From: Chitinophaga horti
GTDB lineage: Bacteria; Bacteroidota; Bacteroidia; Chitinophagales; Chitinophagaceae
Assembly (NCBI RefSeq): GCF_022867795.2
Contig: NZ_CP107006.1
Coordinates: 2,108,001-2,172,000, forward strand
Length of the DNA stretch: 64,000 nt
Direction: 5' to 3'
Shown here: positions 60,601-64,000 of the stretch, one piece after another
Numbering within the stretch: the first letter of the stretch is position 1
How the letters are laid out: the number at the start of each line of letters is the position of its first letter
Notes under the pieces: model-generated
Seen by the model: only the letters and a program-made list of their open reading frames with translations
What the model was told of the DNA's origin: nothing
Database searches by the model: none
Made by a program: the position numbers and the translations under genes

Positions 60601-62336
60601 CGAAAAATGCAGTAATGACTACTGATCCGTTCGTAGCAGACAACTGTAACGGTTACACCATCACCAGAAGGTGGAATGTTGTAGATGCCTGCGGAAACAG
60701 GGCCGAAGAAAGAGTACAGATCATCACCGTACTGCCTTGTCCGAAACCTGTACTGAAACCGGAACTGCCGCGTAATTGCTCGACGGATCCGTTCTTCACG
60801 ATCGAAACAGTAAGCCCGGTAACGAATCCGACTTATATCCTGGTTGGTGTAACACCATCCAACGCGGTAAGAACGCCGCTGTCGCAGACCAGCAACCGCT
60901 TTAACCTGAATGGCGCTACTTCAGCATCGTTCATCGTGAGAGACGGTCGCACAGGTTGTGCATCAGATACGGTGACTTACCAGCTGAATTACATACAGAC
61001 ACCGGTTGTAAACCTCGGCAGAGACACCAGCATCTGTGGTGGCGACGGCCTGGTACTCGATGCAGGCGCTGCTAACTACAACAACGCTATCGTATGGAGC
61101 ACCGGTGCAACAACACAACGTATCAGGGTATCACAAGCGGGTACTTACTGGGTACAAGTGTCGAACGGCATCTGCGTAACCAGGGATATTGTAAGAGTAG
61201 CCATGATACCAATGCCGCTGGTAGACCTGCCAGATACCACTATCTGTCGTGGCCAGTCAGTAAGGCTGAACGCAACAGTAGCCGGAGCAACTTACCTGTG
61301 GAGTACTGGCGCGACCACACCGTCGATCAACGTAAGTACACAGGAACGCTTCTGGGTACGAGTGATGAAAAACGGTTGTATCACCATCGATACGGTGAAT
61401 GTAACGGTGAATCCTCCGCCAGACATTACCCTCCGCTCAGACACTACGATCTGTCAGGGCCAGTCCGTTGTACTGTCAGTTACCGCGAATGCAAGCCGCA
61501 TCCAGTGGATAACCGGCGAAACAGGCAGCTCGATCGTGGTGAACAAAGCCGGCAACTATTGGGTGTCCGTTACGAGAGACCGTTGTGTGGTAAGAGACAC
61601 CGTAACTGTCAGAATGAGAGCACCGATTAAGTTCGACCTCGGTCCGGACCGTATCATGTGCCCAGACGGTCGCTTCACGATCGACGCAAGAATGGACGAT
61701 GCCGCTTCTTACCTCTGGAACGATGGCGATCGCAACCCAATCAAATCGATCGACCGCGCTGGCACTTACGTTCTGAGCATCATGGACAGGTACTGCTACG
61801 ATGTGAAATCCGACAGCCTGAAAGTAAGGATCGCCGGTGCGCCGAAAGTAAGCCTTGGCAATGATACCATGATTTGTCGCGGACTCACTTACACCATCAG
61901 GCCAAGACTGCTCGAAGATGCAACACACATCCGCTGGAGCAACGGCACAACCGGTCCGACACTCAATGTAACTGAGCCAGGCACGTACACCGTAACCGCA
62001 TACAATGATTGCGGCAGCACAACGGACGAGATCGTGGTAGACTTCATGGAGTGCGAAAGCAAACCAGATATACCAAACGCCTTCTCTCCAAACGGTGACG
62101 GACGAAACGACATCTTCCGCCCTGTAGTGAGAGGTCCGATGTACGACTACGAGTTACGCATCTTCAACCGTTGGGGCGAAATGGTCTTCATCTCGAAAGA
62201 CCTCCACAAAGGATGGGATGGTACACAAAAAGGTCAACCTGTTGACAATTCCACTTTCGTGTGGTGGATGAGTTATAAAAAGGTTCAGAATGGACCAGTG
62301 TTCATACTGAAAGGCGAAGTAACCGTGATTCGCTAG
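45648..62336 (+). CDS. Giant secreted protein with about 46 HYR-like four-cysteine modules and a type IX secretion C-terminal domain
   Basis: Predicted surface adhesin or matrix protein, 5562 aa. Order: signal peptide (1-21, ending GKAQ); an Ig/PKD-like domain; a jelly-roll-like domain (about 125-345, FTAWFQNLDG, ILTIENNFPGGCGNDIAIDDISF); several Ig/PKD-like domains to about 1165; about 46 modules of 82-86 residues (about 1165-5030), each starting near DTTRP and carrying C in VDCH, DNCS, GAC and DECGN; five PKD-like domains (DTTICRGQSV, LWSTGATT); and a gliding-motility-type C-terminal domain (PNAFSPNGDGRNDIF to KGEVTVIR), the type B signal for type IX secretion. Modules match the HYR-like four-Cys family of Bacteroidota. 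Modules 5-37 are nearly identical; those at both ends are diverged. It has its own terminator. Binding target unknown. Confidence 0.93.
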   Translation: MRKFLLLLTLLACTFVIGKAQNNARLTAPRDVCKGNFVSMHAFYFNNNTINRVEWRITPLGRPMYTITPSSTVGVNGLRYISSGRGQSVTLDFLEDVASYTVQVRIFNNSGTTSFTDTDPVTIRLQNCEITECKGSFQSSSNFKETFGTFGVNEGRRCIPNPPSGPPIIQYNCNTSSSLADNDYNIYWETNGGGRPEWVASTDHTGDTRGGMLICNSSHQPNTFYRREITGLCPGAVYNFTAWFQNLDGRNIMEGTCRNDYIYTGVTFKIYRPSDLVNPIASFPTYAVSANFENNAARRWMQFGGSIRLAPGQENLILTIENNFPGGCGNDIAIDDISFEYCAPKIFSYIDGLKTDRDAICQGAPIRLTSEIDPINYFQDPLYQWQRYNAGTATWQPVAGAGFTGINTETLNIAANVLTTVGVERFRLMIYERGNENAANCYTPGNSVELTILEKPVIAFSTPFICLGQRATLTVNPGTYDIYNFTGPNLIPLGGPNYNRIDAQPTTTSQYIVEAVANYGNGKTCSAYDTSTLVVDTMPRLNLGPDVAVCVGNSITLDMGAANSIFYTQWTGTGISTTLGQTLTISPSPAGNYTYTALVRNNACTITDNITISALNPPTARISTASQSLCNVTDLAIAATSNPPSNQRGTWTIVGAAHGAYIESPNAYSTRVRSLPVGETITVRWTVSYTAIAGCESYDQITIRNVARPQTANAGPSQTVCGQNSITMAANAPLPNEYGTWSSATPGVSFSNVNDPNAVMTYSGALPRTLISTTWSLRDTSNICPASTSTVQHNLLAAPTLTVLEARDTCATTGLFRLLFSTAGNPNRYSITASGANPMPGFTDIVNQTLSSSSSQLLLSYPNTVDSGTYTFSMTVTQAAGSNAACTSTRDFTLRLVKPSRLDSISPSSTTICNGSSATLIAYGYKSPGAVWRWYTSSCNGTLVHTGDTLTVSPTSTVTYYVRAEAGTACPATTCLTTTINVDPMPARPNAGPDQTLCNVVSFNTAATYTGGATSGIWSQVPGGTAVFANPNANITQVTGIAAGSSATLIWSVRRGVCVSLPDTVVFRNLAPITNNVIGPNQTICLGSPAAMIDMPNGLPAGGNGSNVYSWASAPTATGTWTTISGANGATYTPGALANTTYFRRTIAAGCPSVSNVIAVRVARNAPVLVSTPAAVTVDCVNGTDYTTNFGTPVFSHPDNIPVTITQSDVTTTVGCGSRITRTWRATDSCGRFVETSQIVNVQDTTRPVFSTPAPANAIVNCDAIPTQPDLTATDNCSTVTVDKRERTRTIAGATCAANYEIIRTWIATDLCGNRDSVVQVLTVQDTTRPTFTGTAPADTVVQCGAIPAQPTIGAQDNCTPAGSVTVTMRERIEPAPGSTCVNNYLLVRTWIARDLCGNSDSLVQRLTVIDTVRPVFTTAAPLNVTVNCDAIPTQPTLQATDNCSAQNNVNVVPTQRREDIPGACVNNYRLIRVWTATDECGNVDSVRQIITVQDTTRPTFTSTVPADTIVNCHAPLPVQPTMTATDNCSAGNVVVTPTQRREDIAGACVNNYRIIRVWTARDECGNVDSVRQIITVQDTTRPTFTSTVPADTTVDCHVPLPVQPTMTATDNCSAGNVVVTPSQRREDIAGACVNNYRIIRVWTARDECGNIDSVRQIITVQDTTRPTFTSTVPADTTVDCHVPLPVQPTLNATDNCSAGNVVVTPSQRREDIAGACVNNYRIIRVWTAVDECGNIDSVRQVITVQDTTRPTFTSTIPADTTVDCHVPLPVQPTLNATDNCSAGNVVVTPSQRREDIAGACVNNYRIIRVWTAVDECGNIDSVRQIITVQDTTRPTFTSIVPADTTVDCHIPLPVQPTLNATDNCSAGNVVVTPSQRREDIAGACANNYRIIRVWTAVDECGNIDSVRQIITVQDTTRPTFTSTVPADTTVDCHIPLPVQPTLNATDNCSTGTNVTVTPSERREDIAGACANNYRIIRVWTVRDECGNIDSVRQIITVQDTTRPTFTSTIPADTTVDCHVPLPVQPTMTATDNCSAGNVVVTPSQRREDIAGACVNNYRIIRVWTARDECGNIDSVRQIITVQDTTRPTFTSTVPADTTVDCHVPLPVQPTLNATDNCSAGNVVVTPSQRREDIAGACVNNYRIIRVWTAVDECGNIDSVRQVITVQDTTRPTFTSTVPADTTVDCHIPLPVQPTLNATDNCSAGNVVVTPSQRREDIAGACVNNYRIIRVWTAVDECGNIDSVRQIITVQDTTRPTFTSIVPADTTVDCHIPLPVQPTLNATDNCSAGNVVVTPSQRREDIAGACANNYRIIRVWTAVDECGNIDSVRQIITVQDTTRPTFTSIVPADTTIDCNVPLPVQPTLNATDNCSAGNVVVTPSQRREDIAGACANNYRIIRVWTVRDECGNIDSVRQIITVQDTTRPTFTSTVPADTTVDCHVPLPVQPTLNATDNCSTGTNVTVTPSQRREDIAGACANNYRIIRVWTAVDECGNIDSVRQVITVQDTTRPTFTSTTPADTTVDCHVSLPVQPTLNATDNCSAGNVVVTPSQRREDIAGACVNNYRIIRVWTAVDECGNIDSVRQVITVQDTTRPTFTSTTPADTTVDCHVSLPVQPTLNATDNCSTGTNVTVTPSERREDIAGACANNYRIIRVWTAVDECGNIDSVRQIITVQDTTRPTFTSTVPADTTVDCHIPLPVQPTLNATDNCSAGNVVVTPSQRREDIAGACVNNYRIIRVWTAVDECGNIDSVRQIITVQDTTRPTFTSTVPADTTVDCHIPLPVQPTLNATDNCSTGTNVTVTPGERREDIAGACANNYRIIRVWTVRDECGNIDSVRQIITVQDTTRPTFTSTIPADTTVDCHVPLPVQPTLNATDNCSAGTNVTVTPSQRREDIAGACANNYRIIRVWTAVDECGNIDSVRQIITVQDTTRPTFTSTVPADTTVDCHVPLPVQPTLTATDNCSAGNVVVTPSQRREDITGACVNNYRIIRVWTAVDECGNIDSVRQVITVQDTTRPTFTSTVPADTTVDCHVPLPVQPTLNATDNCSAGNVVVTPSQHREDIAGACVNNYRIIRVWTAVDECGNIDSVRQVITVQDTTRPTFTSTVPADTTVDCHIPLPVQPTLNATDNCSAGNVVVTPSQRREDIAGACVNNYRIIRVWTAVDECGNIDSVRQVITVQDTTRPTFTSTVPADTTVDCHIPLPVQPTLNATDNCSTGTNVTVTPGERREDIAGACANNYRIIRVWTVRDECGNIDSVRQVITVQDTTRPTFTSTVPADTTVDCHVPLPVQPTLNATDNCSTGTNVTVTPSERREDIAGACANNYRIIRVWTVRDECGNIDSVRQIITVQDTTRPTFTSTIPADTTVDCHVPLPVQPTLNATDNCSTGTNVTVTPSERREDIAGACVNNYRIIRVWTAVDECGNIDSVRQIITVQDTTRPTFTSTVPADTTVDCHVPLPVQPTLNATDNCSAGNVVVTPSQRREDIAGACVNNYRIIRVWTAVDECGNIDSVRQIITVQDTTRPTFTSTIPADTTVDCHIPLPVQPTLNATDNCSSGNVVVTPSERREDIAGACANNYRIIRVWTAVDECGNIDSVRQIITVQDTTRPTFTSTVPADTTVDCHVPLPVQPTLNATDNCSAGNVVVTPSQRREDIAGACANNYRIIRVWTAVDECGNIDSVRQIITVQDTTRPTFTSTVPADTTVDCHIPLPVQPTLNATDNCSTGTNVTVTPSERREDIAGACANNYRIIRVWTVRDECGNVDSVRQIITVQDTTRPTFTSTVPADTTVDCHVPLPVQPTLNATDNCSTGTNVTVTPSERREDIAGACVNNYRIIRVWTAVDECGNIDSVRQIITVQDTTRPTFTSTTPADTTVDCHVSLPVQPTLNATDNCSTGTNVTVTPSERREDIAGACANNYRIIRVWTAVDECGNVDSVRQIITVQDTTRPTFTSTTPADTTVDCHIPLPVQPTLNATDNCSAGNVVVTPSQRREDIAGACVNNYRIIRVWTAIDECGNIDSVRQIITVQDTTRPTFTSTVPADTTVDCHIPLPVQPMLNATDNCSAGNVVVTPSQRREDIAGACANNYRIIRVWTAVDECGNIDSVRQVITVQDTTRPTFTSTVPADTTVDCHIPLPVQPTLNATDNCSTGTNVTVTPSERREDIAGACANNYRIIRVWTAVDECGNVDSVRQIITVQDTTRPTFTSTVPADTTVDCHVPLPVQPTLNATDNCSTGTNVTVTPSERREDIPGACANNYRIIRVWIARDECGNIDSVRQIITVQDTTRPTFNITVPADTTVDCHATLVAQPTLTATDNCSVGANVIVTPREYRESIPGACAGNYRIIRVWTATDECGNVDSVRQIITVQDTIRPVFTAPTPANTTVSCDNVPVQPDLAATDNCSPNVTIVKDERITPIPGRCENNYLIVRTWTAIDECNNTTTITQTITVIDTTRPVFTVAIPADTTVDCHAVPAQRMLPATDNCSPDKVTVTMTEQRIDQPGACVNNYQLIRRWTATDVCGNVATAMQTITVQDTTRPVFSAPAPPDATVACDAVPAQPDLTATDLCSPTGVTITKAEQRIDIPGACVNNYQLVRTWTATDACGNSIVVSQTLTVQDITRPTFAVAIPRDTTVNCHTIPAMPQLTATDNCSPAANITITMNQQRVDNVGACESSYRLLRTWTATDECGNFTTALQIVTVQDTTKPVFTMPIPANVTVNCGEVPAQPDLTATDNCTPANRVTIVKDEQREEISNTRCAGNYRLIRTWTALDQCGNVTVARQIITVQDTSRPVFTSPIMRDTTVNCHEVPTWPVVTASDNCNPNGVTITTSQTKQFLSATCSNNYRLIRQWTARDECGNTAIMQQIITVEDTTRPTFSIVAPRDTTVNCNAVPSIPTVTATDNCSVNSRVRVTQTQIRENIPNSCNYRLVRTWTATDECGNVSTIRQVITVQDTTRPVIAAAPASMTLSCQQPVPAAVTLRATDNCDASFPKNAVMTTDPFVADNCNGYTITRRWNVVDACGNRAEERVQIITVLPCPKPVLKPELPRNCSTDPFFTIETVSPVTNPTYILVGVTPSNAVRTPLSQTSNRFNLNGATSASFIVRDGRTGCASDTVTYQLNYIQTPVVNLGRDTSICGGDGLVLDAGAANYNNAIVWSTGATTQRIRVSQAGTYWVQVSNGICVTRDIVRVAMIPMPLVDLPDTTICRGQSVRLNATVAGATYLWSTGATTPSINVSTQERFWVRVMKNGCITIDTVNVTVNPPPDITLRSDTTICQGQSVVLSVTANASRIQWITGETGSSIVVNKAGNYWVSVTRDRCVVRDTVTVRMRAPIKFDLGPDRIMCPDGRFTIDARMDDAASYLWNDGDRNPIKSIDRAGTYVLSIMDRYCYDVKSDSLKVRIAGAPKVSLGNDTMICRGLTYTIRPRLLEDATHIRWSNGTTGPTLNVTEPGTYTVTAYNDCGSTTDEIVVDFMECESKPDIPNAFSPNGDGRNDIFRPVVRGPMYDYELRIFNRWGEMVFISKDLHKGWDGTQKGQPVDNSTFVWWMSYKKVQNGPVFILKGEVTVIR
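50130..58484 (+). repeat. Tandem array of 33 near-identical 252/255-bp modules
   Basis: Residues 1495-4279 of the giant protein. Twenty modules are 84 codons (SAGNVVV or SSGNVVV type) and thirteen are 85 codons (STGTNVTV or SAGTNVTV type); 20 x 252 + 13 x 255 equals the 8355-bp span exactly. Boundaries fall at GAT-ACT-AC in the DTTRP segment, for example 50130, 50382, 51645, 52905, 55185, 58230. Modules 6-9 (50382-51389) recur as 11-14 (51645-52652), a 1263-bp offset, and the segments around 50957-51400 and 52220-52663 look identical by eye. Copy number may be mis-assembled. Confidence 0.95.
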
Positions 62337-62373
62337 CCTGGTAAACAAAACAAACTAAATACGGTTCTTTCAC

Positions 62374-62406
62374 AGCGAGGTCGCCACAAGCGGCCTCGCT
62401 TTTTTA
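62374..62406 (+). terminator. Terminator of the giant gene
   Basis: Eleven-bp stem AGCGAGGTCGC (62374-62384) / GCGGCCTCGCT (62390-62400) with one G-T pair, followed by five T. Confidence 0.9.
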
Positions 62407-62952
62407 TACCCGTACCCAATCACGGTAATTGCTCAGCATATCGAACTCATCGCGCCCGCGCTCGTAGAAAAGGCTGGACGAATACCCATAATCGGCAGCC
62501 GTGCGGCATAGCCGCCAGTGATGACGGAGGGGATTTTGATGCATATTGTGGAGCAGCTGCATCACCTCACCACTATTTTGCACTTGCCGCGTTATAGCGG
62601 GCAATTGCCAGATGCTGCCAACATCGCCACTCATTTCGGGCGATATATGATACAACATCATCGGCTGCTCGTCATATAACAATACCTGCAGCCTGTTGGC
62701 GCTTTCGCGCAATAGTCTATCGAACGGTTGCTCGGAGTCATTACGCCTCAATACTTCCATCAAAACATGAATATGGTCGGGCATGATCACGTATCCATAA
62801 ATACGCGCACACTTTTTATCATGCAATAACTGCAGATACCTGATGATCACATCCTTACATTTGTCTGATACAAATACACGCTGCCCGTAGCGGATACAGG
62901 CCGTACAATAGTAGATCTTACTCGGCTTCATGAGGTTAACAATTTCACTCAA
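62404..62952 (-). CDS. RAYT-like (REP-associated Y1) transposase-family protein, tyrosine missing
   Basis: A 182-aa protein of the IS200/Y1 HUH superfamily, RAYT branch. The HUH motif is intact (YGYVIMPDHIHVLME, H60 and H62), and the late motif HQNP (residues 138-141) with ADYGYSSSLFYERG matches the family. The tyrosine that normally precedes this motif (family pattern YIHxNP) is replaced: the residues read HNMHQNP, with N136 at the expected place. No IS ends surround it, so it is a single-gene, possibly domesticated protein. The N terminus could also begin at M8. A 64-bp repeat doublet with a GC-rich hairpin lies 126 bp beyond its start, as REP elements do near RAYT genes. Confidence 0.8.
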   Translation of the reverse strand: MSEIVNLMKPSKIYYCTACIRYGQRVFVSDKCKDVIIRYLQLLHDKKCARIYGYVIMPDHIHVLMEVLRRNDSEQPFDRLLRESANRLQVLLYDEQPMMLYHISPEMSGDVGSIWQLPAITRQVQNSGEVMQLLHNMHQNPLRHHWRLCRTAADYGYSSSLFYERGRDEFDMLSNYRDWVRV

Positions 62953-63077
62953 AGGTAAGCCACTCTCCCCGATCTAACACGCTCAAACATATCGTTTTCA
63001 CTTGAAAGCTCTTATGGTTTCACATCACCTGAAATCACAAAAAGAAACATCCTGCTCAATAATAAGAGAATACACCA

Positions 63078-63210
63078 TCCCCTCAAACACCGGTCAACTA
63101 TAGTAACGCGTGCCCCAGCGCACAATTCATCTTTTGCAACACATTCTCCCCTCAAACACCGGTCATTTATAGTAACGCGCGCGCCAGCGCACCATTCAAC
63201 TTTTGCAACA
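63078..63210. repeat. 64-bp direct-repeat doublet near the RAYT gene
   Basis: Copies at 63078-63141 and 63147-63210, period 69, share TCCCCTCAAACACCGGTCA, TATAGTAACGCG, CAGCGCAC and CTTTTGCAACA. In each, GTGCGC (minus strand) can pair with the following GCACGC or GCGCGC across a 4-base loop. They could be REP-type targets of the RAYT protein. The 318-bp gap holds nothing else except the serA terminator; the frame through it just translates the repeat. Confidence 0.65.
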
Positions 63211-63218
63211 TCCTTCAA

Positions 63219-63248
63219 CAAAAAAAGGAACGCCACCAGGCGTTCCTT
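63219..63248 (-). terminator. Terminator of serA
   Basis: Perfect 10-bp stem AAGGAACGCC (63225-63234) / GGCGTTCCTT (63239-63248); on the minus strand it is followed by a run of T. Confidence 0.92.
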
Positions 63249-63270
63249 CACTATCAGCAATTAAATCAAA

Positions 63271-64000
63271 CTAATACAACAACCTCGCTTTAATCGTATG
63301 CGGCACCTCTTTCAGCAACGTAAACGCTTCCTGCGAAAGCTTCGAATCCACGTCCAGTACAACGTAACCAATTGTATCATTGGTTTTAAGGTACTGGCCC
63401 AGGATGTTGATCTTGTTCTGCGACAAGGCCGTGTTGATAGCCGACAATACACCCGGAACGTTCTCGTGAATGTGCAGGATGCGATGCGTATTTTCAACAG
63501 CCGGTACACTGATTGCCGGGATGGTGTGAGAACCGAAGCTGGCACCCTTCTCCAGGTAGTTCAGCATCTTCGCGCTCACATCCAGGCCGATGTTGAATTG
63601 GGCTTCTTCGGTGCTGCCCCCGATATGCGGCGTCAATATCACGTTCGACAGCTTTTGTAACGGTGTGCTGAAAGCCGCACCGTTTTTCTCGGGTTCAATA
63701 GGGAATACGTCGATCGCCGCGCCAGACAGCTGCCCGCTTACCAATGCATCTTTCAGGTCGTCGAGGTTCACCACTTCGCCACGGGCGTAGTTGATGAAAA
63801 TAGCGCCTTTCTTGGCATATTGAAGGATCTCTTTGTCGATCATGTTTTCGGTGCGCGCGGTGGATGGCACGTGCAGGGTAATGATGTCCGACTTGCTGAA
63901 CAGTTCTTTCAGCTGCCGCTCCTGTACGGCGTTACCCAACGGGAGTTTGGTTTCCACATCATAATAAAGCACGTTCATGCCCATCCCTTCGGCCAGTACG
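63271..64000 (-). CDS. serA: D-3-phosphoglycerate dehydrogenase, C-terminal part (5' end outside window)
   Basis: Catalyses the first step of serine synthesis. The frame is open to the window edge, so the start lies beyond 64000. Visible are the second half of the NAD domain (NVLYYDVE, SDIITLHVPSTARTENMI, GAIFINYARGEVVNLDDL, GAAIDVFPIEPE), the catalytic His in LTPHIGGSTEEAQ, and a C-terminal ACT domain (HENVPGVLSAINTALSQNKINI, GYVVLDVD) for serine feedback. The ACT domain identifies it as SerA rather than another 2-hydroxyacid dehydrogenase. Confidence 0.93.
   Translation of the reverse strand, partial: VLAEGMGMNVLYYDVETKLPLGNAVQERQLKELFSKSDIITLHVPSTARTENMIDKEILQYAKKGAIFINYARGEVVNLDDLKDALVSGQLSGAAIDVFPIEPEKNGAAFSTPLQKLSNVILTPHIGGSTEEAQFNIGLDVSAKMLNYLEKGASFGSHTIPAISVPAVENTHRILHIHENVPGVLSAINTALSQNKINILGQYLKTNDTIGYVVLDVDSKLSQEAFTLLKEVPHTIKARLLY

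Noticed and set aside
63012..63260. 82-codon minus-strand frame with a repeated CAGARVTI-DRCLRG motif
   Set aside because: It is simply the translation of the 64-bp repeat doublet and runs through the serA terminator hairpin.

Overview
The window reads as chromosomal DNA of a Bacteroidota bacterium, most likely of the Chitinophagaceae (Chitinophaga-like). The grounds are a SusC/SusD pair, a type IX secretion (gliding-motility type) C-terminal domain on a giant surface protein, DUF2911, DUF6600 and LytTR/LytS families, and at least a dozen perfect copies of the Bacteroidota -7 promoter box TAnnTTTG at gene starts. There is no prophage, plasmid or CRISPR array.

Layout. 1-8.6 kb is housekeeping: the end of folP, diadenylate cyclase cdaA, an FKBP isomerase with a DHH phosphoesterase, ndk, pyruvate carboxylase and xerD. 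8.7-13.4 kb holds a DUF2911 protein and a tightly overlapping four-gene signalling operon (127-aa unknown, seven-helix membrane protein, DesK/NarX-type kinase, LuxR-type regulator). 13.5-18.0 kb is a translationally coupled operon: PIG-L deacetylase, two membrane microproteins of 55 and 43 aa, and a sodium/solute symporter. 18.2-27.2 kb has a DUF486/beta-lactamase-like fusion, a lipoprotein, an orphan SusCD pair preceded by a promoter-hairpin-microORF unit, and a DUF6600 protein. 27.4-37.2 kb has a frameshifted membrane protein, a LytS/LytTR pair, an outer-membrane barrel protein, a dienelactone hydrolase, MscS and FUSC proteins, plus several repeat families. 37.2-45.1 kb has a 39-bp tandem repeat, two tRNA-Arg(ACG) genes, rlmH, a rhomboid protease, tilS (frameshifted), etfBA, a bifunctional nuclease, ispE, and rplT-rpmI. 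45.6-62.3 kb is one gene for a 5562-aa secreted protein with about 46 four-cysteine HYR-like modules, of which 33 are almost identical. The window ends with a RAYT-like transposase protein, a repeat doublet and the end of serA.

Most notable: the homogenised 33-module array with a 1263-bp higher-order repeat; two tRNA-Arg genes in which the normally invariant G19:C56 elbow pair is A19:U56; symporter-coupled microproteins; a REP-like hairpin family with a compensatory stem change; a RAYT lacking its tyrosine; and three reading-frame anomalies, each at a homopolymer run, that may be real or assembly errors. I see no clearly new defence or biosynthetic system. The best candidates for undescribed biology are the giant array, the microprotein/symporter operon and the tRNA-Arg pair.
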